Below, one piece after another: positions 1 through 6,578 of a DNA stretch of 8,134 bases. Within the stretch, counting starts at the first letter, position 1, and every line of letters begins with the position of its first letter. The position numbers and the translations under genes are program-made. Source of the DNA: Sphingomonadales bacterium (GTDB lineage Bacteria; Pseudomonadota; Alphaproteobacteria; Sphingomonadales; Emcibacteraceae); assembly GCA_011051815.1 (NCBI GenBank), contig DRKK01000329.1, positions 1-8,134 on the forward strand, written 5' to 3'. The notes beneath the pieces are model-generated. The model was not told where the DNA came from, ran no database searches, and saw only the letters and a program-made list of their open reading frames with translations.

Positions 1-24
1 GACATGATCCTGAAAAAACGCTGA
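1..24 (+). CDS. possible 3' end of an upstream gene (partial)
   Basis: Frame 1 reads DMILKKR and ends at TGA (22-24); frame 2 stops at once, and frame 3 runs on through the terminator that follows. A plus-strand gene ending here, 17 nt before a strong plus-strand terminator, is the simplest reading. Only seven codons are visible, so no function can be given and the coding status itself is uncertain. Confidence 0.35.
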   Translation, partial: DMILKKR

Positions 25-41
25 TTTCTACACCTCAGCTT

Positions 42-72
42 GGGGGCAGTTCCTCTGACTGCCCCCTTTTTT
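42..72 (+). terminator. Rho-independent terminator
   Basis: A perfect 9-bp stem, GGGGGCAGT (42-50) with ACTGCCCCC (58-66), has a 7-nt loop and is followed directly by six T residues (67-72). The T-run on the plus strand means it ends a transcript entering from the left. It lies only 24 nt before the NHL-repeat gene, so that gene needs a promoter inside or just after the terminator, or else depends on read-through. Confidence 0.9.
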
Positions 73-96
73 ATTTCTCATATTTGGAGACAGAAA

Positions 97-1056
97 ATGA
101 ATGTCCTGAAAACCATACTTATCGCCCTGCTCGGCATGACCCCTTTTCTGTCGGCTCAGGCCGCTGATTTAAGGGTTATCGCCGGTAATGGAGAGGCCGG
201 ATTTAAAGATGGCGAGGATGGCCGCCTAAACAAGCCAATCCGCCTTGCGCCCTTTGGCCCCGGCAAAATTCTGGTTGCTGACATCAGCAATCATGCCATC
301 CGTATTGTAAGCAAGGACGGCACCGTTACCACCCTCGCCGGGGGACCGGACAAACAGGGCCATAAGGACGGCCCGGCCAAGGACGCCATGTTCGACAGCC
401 CCCACGGCGTTGCGGTATCAAAAGACGGTGTCATCGCCGTGGCCGGGGCTTCAAGCCATCTGATCCGACTGATCACCCCCACCAAAGACGGTTATGAGGT
501 CAGCACCCTTGCAGGTATCAGCGGCGAGACTGGGTTACAGGATGGCCCGGCAGCACAGGCCCTGTTCAATTCACCCCACGGGCTGGTATGGGATAATGAC
601 GGCGGGCTTTTGATTGTGGACATCGGCAATGCCCGTATTCGCCGGATCAAGGATGGTATGGTCAGCACAGTTCTGACCGCTGACGTACCGGAAATGGTTA
701 TGCCCATTGATATTGCCCCCGGTGGAAACGGTTCTTTCCTGATCGCCGATGCAGGCAATAACAGTGCGCTGCGCTGGTGGCCGGGCGGCAAGATTGAGGT
801 GGTCACCACAGATGATGACCTGAAAGTCCCCCACGGTGTCGCCGAAGGCCCGGACGGTGCGGTTTATGTGGCGGAAATCGGCCGTCATCAAATTGCCCGG
901 CTGTTAAATGGCCACCGGGACAGCTTTGCCGGAACTGGCACAGAAGGCAATGCGGCGGACCAGCTAAACAAACCGGCGGCGGTTCTAGTTCACGATGGAT
1001 TATTATGGATTGCCGATCTCAATAATCACCGGATCAGCATCGTACCGTTAAATTAG
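97..1056 (+). CDS. exported NHL-repeat beta-propeller protein
   Basis: The 319-aa product starts with a Sec-type signal peptide: Lys5, a hydrophobic stretch at about 6-18, and a likely AQA/AD cleavage after residue 22, so it should act in the periplasm or outside the cell. The mature part is made of about six NHL-type blades of 35-48 residues, starting near 26, 79, 137, 191, 235 and 277. Recurring elements are TLAG, a DG-P-A--A-F-SPHG segment (91-104, 149-162), and the NHL core seen as ADISNHAIRI, VDIGNARIRRI and ADLNNHRISIV. I chose the ATG at 97 over an in-frame ATG at 40 because GGAGA (86-90) precedes it, a signal peptide follows, and the earlier start would lie in the terminator. NHL propellers are protein- or ligand-binding scaffolds and some relatives are lactonases; no catalytic residues are evident, so the function is unknown. 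It converges on the MDR-1 gene. Confidence 0.9.
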   Translation: MNVLKTILIALLGMTPFLSAQAADLRVIAGNGEAGFKDGEDGRLNKPIRLAPFGPGKILVADISNHAIRIVSKDGTVTTLAGGPDKQGHKDGPAKDAMFDSPHGVAVSKDGVIAVAGASSHLIRLITPTKDGYEVSTLAGISGETGLQDGPAAQALFNSPHGLVWDNDGGLLIVDIGNARIRRIKDGMVSTVLTADVPEMVMPIDIAPGGNGSFLIADAGNNSALRWWPGGKIEVVTTDDDLKVPHGVAEGPDGAVYVAEIGRHQIARLLNGHRDSFAGTGTEGNAADQLNKPAAVLVHDGLLWIADLNNHRISIVPLN

Positions 1057-1074
1057 CATCGTACCGTTAAATTA
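1036..1074. repeat. 19-bp tandem duplication across convergent stop codons
   Basis: AGCATCGTACCGTTAAATT at 1036-1054 is repeated exactly at 1055-1073, and the following A (1074) also matches. The first copy encodes the last residues of the NHL protein, whose TAG stop uses the first two bases of copy two. The second copy supplies the TAA stop of the minus-strand MDR-1 gene (1072-1074). Removing one copy leaves both proteins unchanged and makes the two genes overlap by 4 nt at TTAA. There is no GC-rich stem or T-run, so it is not an intrinsic terminator. Confidence 0.95.
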
Positions 1075-2106
1075 ACGATCCAGATCAATCACTTTAATCC
1101 CAGAGGCAATGCCGGAGAACAGGCTTTGCAGGGCCTCCGGTGCGGCTTCTAGGCCGTGATATATTTTCTCCGTCGGGGTCAGGTCGCCGTTTTTATACCA
1201 GGTCATAAGCTCGGCCTCGGCGGCCTCAAACTGTTCAAAATAATCCCAGACAAAAAAGCCTTCCATACGGGCGCGTTTATAGATCAGATTATAATAATGG
1301 CGCGGCCCCGGCGGCGGCGTATTCTCATATTCGGTGGAAATCAAGCCGCAAATAATCGCCCGGCCCTTCAAGGCCAGATTTTTCAGCGCCGCATCCAGAA
1401 TATCGCCGCCCACATTATCGAAATAAACATCAATGCCGTTTGGGCAAAGCTCAGCGAATTTTTCCGATAAATTATCGGTTTTATAATTTACCGTTGCGTC
1501 CACCCCGACCACATCTTTGATCCAGGCGCATTTTTCCGGGCTGCCCGCGATGCCAATGACCCGACAGCCTTTGATGCGGGCGATTTGTGCCACAAGGGAG
1601 CCAACACCGCCTGCGCAAGCCGAGACAACAACCGTTTCCCCCGCCTGTGGCCGTCCAATATCCAACAGCCCGAAATAGGCTGCAAAGGCCGATGCCCCAA
1701 GGGTGCCGAGATGCAGGCATAACGGCTCTTGGGGATAATGGACTTTCTGCAATGTCTTGACCGGGGATCTGGATTGATCGCCGTCCTGAATGGAATAATA
1801 TTGCCAGCCCGTGGAACAAGCTACCACATCGCCCTCTTTAAAGTCCGGATGGCGAGAACTGATCACATGCCCCACGCCCCGCCCGCGCATAGTCTCGCCA
1901 ATGGACAGGGGCGGATGAAAGCGGCTGTCACTGCCCATAAGATAGGCCCGCTGAGCCGGGGATGTCCCCAAGGCCTCTGTCTTGACCAGGAACTGCCCAT
2001 CCGCCGGTACGGGGATAGCCTCTTCCGTAATGTCAAACAGGTCAAGCGAAACCGCCTCATGTTCCCGGATATGCCGCGCAAGGCGCAGCTGCTTGTTCAA
2101 TTCCAT
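1072..2106 (-). CDS. NADP-dependent MDR oxidoreductase, CurA/PTGR-like (MDR-1)
   Basis: This 344-aa protein belongs to the zinc-free medium-chain dehydrogenase/reductase superfamily, near the CurA (curcumin reductase), prostaglandin reductase and leukotriene B4 dehydrogenase branch, whose members usually reduce the C=C bond of enones and enals with NADPH. A GroES-like N-terminal domain (about 1-140) is followed by a Rossmann domain with the dinucleotide loop SACAGGVGS at 162-170, VIGIAGSPEKC at 183-193 and the family signature YFDNVGGD at 228-235. It departs from the family: the usual DPYMRG motif reads SPAQRAYL here (49-56), and the C-terminus is SGIKVIDLDR rather than the typical FGK-V-K ending. 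The start is 11 nt after the monooxygenase stop, with TAGGG overlapping that stop as a possible RBS, so the two genes are probably co-transcribed. Substrate unknown; a role in the monooxygenase pathway is inferred from position. Confidence 0.9.
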   Translation of the reverse strand: MELNKQLRLARHIREHEAVSLDLFDITEEAIPVPADGQFLVKTEALGTSPAQRAYLMGSDSRFHPPLSIGETMRGRGVGHVISSRHPDFKEGDVVACSTGWQYYSIQDGDQSRSPVKTLQKVHYPQEPLCLHLGTLGASAFAAYFGLLDIGRPQAGETVVVSACAGGVGSLVAQIARIKGCRVIGIAGSPEKCAWIKDVVGVDATVNYKTDNLSEKFAELCPNGIDVYFDNVGGDILDAALKNLALKGRAIICGLISTEYENTPPPGPRHYYNLIYKRARMEGFFVWDYFEQFEAAEAELMTWYKNGDLTPTEKIYHGLEAAPEALQSLFSGIASGIKVIDLDR

Positions 2107-2117
2107 ATAGTTCTACC

Positions 2118-3329
2118 CTAAAACATATATCTGCTTTTTTCCGGCGCTGAATCAATGATCTCATTACCGGTTTCAAGACCCAATGCCCAACGGCCAATTG
2201 GCGTCATGCCGATTTCCCATTGCTGGCTCTGATGCGCGGTCAGGGCTTCCATATCCCGATGGAACCGCTGTACCGGGTTTTTATCGCTCAGGCCGCTGGC
2301 CCCCATCATCTTCACAAGGCGGGTCACCGCACTTGAACATAGCTTACCAATGAATACACAGTCCCGTTTCAGGCGCACCAGTTCATCCTTGGGAATACGT
2401 TCGCCCTTGACGCCCCGGGCATGAAGCATTTCAAAAACCCGCGTATTGAGCAGTTTTGCCGCCGAAATCTCCGCAGACGATTCCGCAATCCGGGTTTGTA
2501 CCGGAATCTGCTCTGCCACTTTTTCACCGAACATAGCCCCAATTCTGCTTTTTGTGATCTCAAGATAGGCCTCCATGGCCCCCACAGCAGTCCCCACGAT
2601 GGGGCCGAGCGGTACGGAAAAGAAATATTCCGGCATATAGGCCTGATAGGTATAGCTTTCATGGGCCTTAGCCCCCTCAGCTGTACCGGTGTCAAAGGTA
2701 TTAATCGGCATAGCGCGATGCGCAGGGATAAAGACCTCGGTCACCTTGATATTCATCGATCCAGTGCCTTTCAGGCCGGACACATACCAGTTATCCACAT
2801 ATTCAAAATCGCCTTTCGGAATGGCGAACAGGGTCATTTCATATTCATCACGGGTGGCGGTCTCGGCCTGTGTCCCTACAATGGCCCATTCGGAATGAGA
2901 CAAGCCGCTGGCAAAGGACCATTCGCCGGATACGATATAGCCCCCATCAACCTTTTTGCTGGACACATTACGCCCCCCGGCAAAGGCCGTGGCAATCAGG
3001 ACATCGGGGTTGGCGAAAATTTCTTTCTGCACCTCCATCCCCAGGCGAGCGGCCATCCATGTATGGGCGCCAACAACGCACTGGATCCAGGCCGTTGATG
3101 TGCATCCCCGCGCCAATTCATAGGCGATTTCCGCATGTGCACCCCAATCCATCTCATAACCGCCAAACATTTTTGGCTGATAATATTTCAGCAAACCAAG
3201 CCGGTGCAGGTCCGCCATGGTTTCGTCCGGCAACTGCCGAAGTTTTTCGGTTTCCGCTGCCCGCTCTCTGAGGGTAGGAACAAGGCTCCGTGCCCTTTCC
3301 AAGAGCTCATCCAATGTCACCTCTGTCAT
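2118..3329 (-). CDS. two-component flavin-dependent monooxygenase, oxygenase subunit (acyl-CoA dehydrogenase fold)
   Basis: The 403-aa product matches group D flavin monooxygenases (relatives include HsaA, the C2 subunit of 4-hydroxyphenylacetate hydroxylase, indole oxygenase IifC/IndA and DszC). These use reduced FMN or FAD from a separate reductase, plus O2, to hydroxylate phenols, indoles or similar rings. Visible landmarks are an N-terminal helical domain (1-105), the beta-domain motif SGEWSFASG (134-142), GLKGTGSMNIKV (185-196), which is typical of this group, and a C-terminal helical domain ending in FHRDMEALTAHQ (356-367). His366 there is placed like the catalytic His of HsaA and C2. 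True acyl-CoA dehydrogenases would show a catalytic Glu and different motifs. The start at 3329 is set by a strong AGGAGG six bases upstream; an in-frame ATG at 3383 has no such site. The flavin reductase is encoded divergently next door. The exact substrate cannot be read from sequence. Confidence 0.88.
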   Translation of the reverse strand: MTEVTLDELLERARSLVPTLRERAAETEKLRQLPDETMADLHRLGLLKYYQPKMFGGYEMDWGAHAEIAYELARGCTSTAWIQCVVGAHTWMAARLGMEVQKEIFANPDVLIATAFAGGRNVSSKKVDGGYIVSGEWSFASGLSHSEWAIVGTQAETATRDEYEMTLFAIPKGDFEYVDNWYVSGLKGTGSMNIKVTEVFIPAHRAMPINTFDTGTAEGAKAHESYTYQAYMPEYFFSVPLGPIVGTAVGAMEAYLEITKSRIGAMFGEKVAEQIPVQTRIAESSAEISAAKLLNTRVFEMLHARGVKGERIPKDELVRLKRDCVFIGKLCSSAVTRLVKMMGASGLSDKNPVQRFHRDMEALTAHQSQQWEIGMTPIGRWALGLETGNEIIDSAPEKSRYMF

Positions 3330-3524
3330 CGCTATCCTCCTCATAATTAAAAGAAATTCAGGGTTATCATATGCATCACGCATAATTTTTCTGACCTGAC
3401 TTTATAAGCACAATCACCAATCACCTATGAGGAAAGCAAGGACTGTCCACAGAATGGTCATTACGCCCGGATAGCCTAATATCACGCCCCATTATTGCTA
3501 CAATCCTCCCATCGGAGAAAAAAT
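3330..3524. promoter_or_regulatory. divergent intergenic region between monooxygenase and flavin reductase genes
   Basis: These 195 bp must carry the start signals for both divergent genes. The ends are ribosome-binding sites: TCCTCCTC (3335-3342), which is GAGGAGGA on the minus strand, for the monooxygenase, and GGAG (3514-3517) for the reductase. In between are a tandem heptamer, AATCACC twice (3412-3425), and a small inverted repeat, TATGC/GCATA (3370-3384, 5-nt spacer), either of which could be an operator. I could not fix convincing -35/-10 pairs; TAATAT at 3477-3482 is only a weak candidate -10 for the plus strand. No small gene is apparent. Confidence 0.55.
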
Positions 3525-4013
3525 ATGACACAAGAAAACTTCGACCCTAGGGCATTCCGCAATACATTGAGCCAGTTCGCCACCGGGGTTACTATAATTA
3601 CCACTGTGGATGAGGACGGCGCACCTGTGGGCATTACCGCCAGCAGTTTTAACAGCGTTTCCATGGACCCGCCGCTAATACTTTGGTCATTGGCGAAAGA
3701 CTCATACAGCCTGCCTTGTTTCCAAAAGGCGGAATATTACAATATCCATATCCTGAGCCAGACGCAGGAAGATATATCAAACCTGTTTGCCCGCCCCGGG
3801 GCCGATAAATTCGGTGACGTGGATTTTATGCCGGGCCGGGACAATACCCCCATATTGAAAGACTGCGCCGCCCTACTGGAATGCCGCACCAGACACCAAT
3901 ATGACGGCGGAGATCATATTATTTTTGTCGGTGAAGTCCTCAGCCATGACCATTGTGAGACAGAACCGCTCATATTCCATCAAGGCCAATATGCTACCTG
4001 TGCTAAAATTTAA
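3525..4013 (+). CDS. flavin reductase, short-chain HpaC/HsaB-like family
   Basis: This 162-aa protein has the single split-barrel flavin-reductase domain, of usual length for the stand-alone enzymes that use NAD(P)H to make free FMNH2 or FADH2 for a partner monooxygenase. Seen in sequence: FATGVTIITT (18-27), GITASSFNSVSMDPPLILWS (36-55), the flavin-binding core of the family, NIHILS (73-78), GDHIIFVGEV (129-138) and PLIFHQGQY (148-156). The ATG at 3525 is preceded by GGAG with a 7-nt spacer; an in-frame ATG at 3495 lacks a site and would add a non-family leader. It is divergent from the group D monooxygenase, its natural partner. Its last 11 nt overlap the 3' end of the convergent MDR-2 gene, so transcripts from the two sides must meet here. 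The family call is firm; the flavin and nicotinamide preference is not readable. Confidence 0.93.
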   Translation: MTQENFDPRAFRNTLSQFATGVTIITTVDEDGAPVGITASSFNSVSMDPPLILWSLAKDSYSLPCFQKAEYYNIHILSQTQEDISNLFARPGADKFGDVDFMPGRDNTPILKDCAALLECRTRHQYDGGDHIIFVGEVLSHDHCETEPLIFHQGQYATCAKI

Positions 4014-4998
4014 TGATGGTCTTGCCAAAGTTTTTGCCGGTCATCAAACGCACAAAGGCGGCGGGTGCATTTTCCAGCCCGTCCGTCACATCCTCACGGT
4101 ATTTGATTTTACCCCCCTCCACCCACGGGATAATCTTATCGAGGAATTCCTGCTTTTTGTCAAAAAAATCATAAACCACAAGGCCGCGCACCGTAGCCCG
4201 GGCCTTGATAATGGTCGCGGGATTGGGACCTGGCGGGATCACATCCGTATTATATTGCGCCATAAGACCGCACAGAACCACCCGCGCCCCCAAGGCCAGC
4301 TGCCACATGGCAGCCTCCAGCGTATCACCGCCCACATTGTCAAAATAAACGTCAATACCATTCGGACAGGTCTCTTTCAGACCTTCGGCCAAATCCTGCG
4401 TTTTGTAATTGATGCAGGCCACAAATCCGGCTTCTTCCACCAGCCAGCGGCATTTCTCGTCGGCCCCGGCGATGCCAACCACCTCACAGCCCATCTGACG
4501 GGCAATCTGTCCCACCATGGAGCCAACCGCCCCGGATGCCGCCGATACCACTAGCCTGTCGCCCTCTTTCAGATCCGCCAGATAGGTCATGCCCGCATAG
4601 GCGGTCAGGCCCGGCATGCCTAATATGCCAAGGGCCAGTGACAGGGGCGTGATGCGCTTGTCAACCGGGGATAATTCCGCGGCGGGTGCCACAGAAAAAG
4701 ACTGCCAGCCGCCCTGATGCATGACCAGATCGCCGGGCCTGTAATCGGGATGGTTTGAGGTGACCACCTCGGATACGGTTTCGCCGCGCATGACACTACC
4801 CGGATGGATAGCTCCTGAAATATGGCGGCCACTGATCTGCCCGCGCATATAGGGGTCCAGCGATAAATAAAGCGAGCGGCAGAGAATCTGCCCCTCTCCG
4901 GCCACTGGCATATCATCGTGAAATAGCTCAAAATCCGCCGCGGACGGGGTGCTGTCGGGGCGGTTTTTCAGTCGTATCTGGGTGTTTTTATCCGTCAT
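4003..4998 (-). CDS. NADP-dependent MDR oxidoreductase, CurA/PTGR-like (MDR-2)
   Basis: At 331 aa this is a canonical CurA/PTGR-type, zinc-free MDR enzyme, predicted to reduce alpha,beta-unsaturated ketones or aldehydes with NADPH in the cytosol. It carries SLDPYMRG (46-53), the substrate-side MPGLTAYAGM (128-137), the nucleotide loop VSAASGAVGSMVGQIA (151-166), GIAGADEKC (175-183), YFDNVGGD (218-225) and the typical C-terminal GKNFGKTIIKF. The start at 4998 overlaps the end of the FAD-linked oxidoreductase gene by 11 nt, with GAGGAAG (5008-5014, minus strand) upstream inside that gene, implying translational coupling; an earlier in-frame ATG at 5025 would make a longer overlap and a non-family leader. 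It is a divergent paralogue of MDR-1, with 13 straight identical residues from CPNGIDVY into the NVGGD motif. It is the last gene of the TRAP operon. Substrate unknown. Confidence 0.93.
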   Translation of the reverse strand: MTDKNTQIRLKNRPDSTPSAADFELFHDDMPVAGEGQILCRSLYLSLDPYMRGQISGRHISGAIHPGSVMRGETVSEVVTSNHPDYRPGDLVMHQGGWQSFSVAPAAELSPVDKRITPLSLALGILGMPGLTAYAGMTYLADLKEGDRLVVSAASGAVGSMVGQIARQMGCEVVGIAGADEKCRWLVEEAGFVACINYKTQDLAEGLKETCPNGIDVYFDNVGGDTLEAAMWQLALGARVVLCGLMAQYNTDVIPPGPNPATIIKARATVRGLVVYDFFDKKQEFLDKIIPWVEGGKIKYREDVTDGLENAPAAFVRLMTGKNFGKTIIKF

Positions 4999-6577
4999 TG
5001 TCTTTTGCTTCCTCAATTTTGCCAAGGCCCAAAGACCCCGGATTTATCCGGCCATCCGGGTCCAGATCATGCTTGATCTGTTCCACCAGATGATAACTGC
5101 TGTCTTGCAGGCCCTGTTTATATTTATAGGTCTTGCCAATCTGAAAATGTACTGCGCCAAAACTTACGAACAGATCGATTAATTCTTCGCGGATAGCCTT
5201 GACCGCCGCCCGGGCCGCGAGATTTTCGTCAAAGCCTTTCATGCCTTTCAACACCGACTGTTCCACATGGCGGTGATGAAAAGGCATCAGGGCATCAGGC
5301 CAAAAGAATACCGGCTCCAACACCACCGCCGATGTGCCGACCGTGGTGTAAAGATAGCCCGTACCAATGTTAAATTGCTCAATATTTTCTTTATGGTCTG
5401 CATATACCGCCTCGATGGCATCATTCAGGGCCGTGGCCTTTGAATGGGGGACCAGCGCATGAACCGGGGACCAGCGTTCCCCCTCTGGCCCGATCATATT
5501 ATTTAGCGGAGTGAAAGGATTGGCACTGATGATCTTGGGAATGGTATTTTCAATCTCCGCCCCGCCCTTCTCCGCAACGATTTTGCCTATGTCGTCCATA
5601 TACTGCCCGGCCACGCCCTCATATTTATGTTCAGCTATCACATGGATGGAATATTGAACCTCATCCATATAACGCCGCCCGGCAAGGGCCATTTTAGCCC
5701 CCTCTTTTAAGCCACCGAGCAGAGAACCGCTGGCCTTGATCACCCCAGTCAGAGCCTTGACATCCTTGGCCAGGCTTTCCCGCTTCATGCGCTGTGCCTG
5801 AAGGTAGGGGTCAAAGCCAAAACATTCACTGGCCAGCCCCTGACGGGCGATTTCCGCCATGGCGGCAAACATATGGTCATGGTTTTGAAAATTGAATGAG
5901 CCAAAAGTCTTGTATGGCGTCTGGGCCATTAAGCGCAGGGTGATGGTTGCCTTGATGGCCAAGGCCCCCGCATCCCCGGCGAACAGACCCGTCAGGTCAG
6001 GGCCATAATGGCGGAAAAAAGCACTGCCGCCCTTGACCGCACCGGAGCCGGTGGTGATGATCTCGCCACTGGCCGTGACGATGTCCATGCCGATGACGCT
6101 GTCCGCCGCCGTACCATAATGACCGGAGCCAAAAAAAATGCTGTTCTGGCTCAGGCTACCGCCCACCGTGGCACTGATCCCGGAAAGCGTCCCCCAAAAG
6201 GGCGTACGCAATCCGGTGTCTTTCAGTGCCTCATACAGCTCTATCCACCGACAGCCACATTCGACTGTCACATACATATCTTCCCGGTTTATCTCCAGAA
6301 TCCTGTTCATACGCCCCGTATCAATGGTCAGGGATTTTGCCACGGACGGCAGATAACCGCTGGTATAGGACACGCCACCGCCGCGCGGGAACAGGCTGTA
6401 TCCGGCTTCCGTCGCAACCCGGACCGCTGCCGCAAGCTCCACCGTATCGCCCGGTCTGATAATGCCTTCGATCACATGGGGGGCCGCGCTATAGACATCC
6501 TGTGAGAAATAAATGCGTTCCTGTTGGTCCGTGATAAAATTATCCGCACCCAGAATTTCAATTAATTTTTCACGCAT
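4988..6577 (-). CDS. FAD-linked oxidoreductase, GlcD/VAO (PCMH-type) family
   Basis: The 529-aa product has an N-terminal FAD_binding_4/PCMH domain (about 35-218) and a C-terminal FAD-oxidase domain ending in LDPDGRINPGSLGLG (505-519). Relatives oxidise 2-hydroxyacids (glycolate, D-lactate) or p-alkylphenols (vanillyl-alcohol oxidase, 4-cresol dehydrogenase). FAD-contact landmarks are FPRGGGVSYTSG (63-74), GLRTPFWGTLSGISATVGG (122-140) and GLFAGDAGALAI (197-208), the last a variant of the usual GSEGTLGI. The pyrophosphate loop shows no His that could carry covalent FAD in the way of many VAO oxidases, though a link from the C-terminal half cannot be excluded. HFQIGK (477-482) sits where GlcD-like enzymes have their C-terminal catalytic His region. 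No signal peptide is seen, so it should be cytosolic or peripherally membrane-bound. It starts 1 nt after the TRAP permease stop, with its SD (GAGG) inside that gene. Substrate unknown; linkage suggests the imported compound or a derivative. Confidence 0.88.
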   Translation of the reverse strand: MREKLIEILGADNFITDQQERIYFSQDVYSAAPHVIEGIIRPGDTVELAAAVRVATEAGYSLFPRGGGVSYTSGYLPSVAKSLTIDTGRMNRILEINREDMYVTVECGCRWIELYEALKDTGLRTPFWGTLSGISATVGGSLSQNSIFFGSGHYGTAADSVIGMDIVTASGEIITTGSGAVKGGSAFFRHYGPDLTGLFAGDAGALAIKATITLRLMAQTPYKTFGSFNFQNHDHMFAAMAEIARQGLASECFGFDPYLQAQRMKRESLAKDVKALTGVIKASGSLLGGLKEGAKMALAGRRYMDEVQYSIHVIAEHKYEGVAGQYMDDIGKIVAEKGGAEIENTIPKIISANPFTPLNNMIGPEGERWSPVHALVPHSKATALNDAIEAVYADHKENIEQFNIGTGYLYTTVGTSAVVLEPVFFWPDALMPFHHRHVEQSVLKGMKGFDENLAARAAVKAIREELIDLFVSFGAVHFQIGKTYKYKQGLQDSSYHLVEQIKHDLDPDGRINPGSLGLGKIEEAKDNDG

Positions 6578-6578
6578 C

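Noticed and set aside
40..96. N-terminal extension of the NHL protein from an ATG at 40
   Set aside because: It would begin at the base of the terminator hairpin and place 19 residues before a clear signal peptide; the ATG at 97 has a GGAGA site.
1036..1074. Bidirectional terminator between the NHL and MDR-1 genes
   Set aside because: The sequence is a direct repeat, not an inverted one; there is no GC-rich stem or T-run.
2421..3098. Long plus-strand open frame (225 codons) inside the monooxygenase gene
   Set aside because: It is antisense to a gene with clear family motifs, and its translation is rich in His, Pro, Gly and Arg with no recognisable domain.
3330..3383. N-terminal extension of the monooxygenase from an ATG at 3383
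   Set aside because: The AGGAGG site lies between this ATG and the one at 3329 and is correctly spaced only for 3329; the extra residues do not look like the family.
3499..3504. TACAAT as the -10 box of the flavin reductase gene
   Set aside because: It would place the transcript start within or next to the ribosome-binding site at 3514-3517, and no matching -35 lies 16-18 bp upstream.
3901..4554. Plus-strand open frame (217 codons) running past the flavin reductase stop
   Set aside because: It is out of frame with the reductase and antisense to MDR-2, which has full family motifs; no domain is visible.
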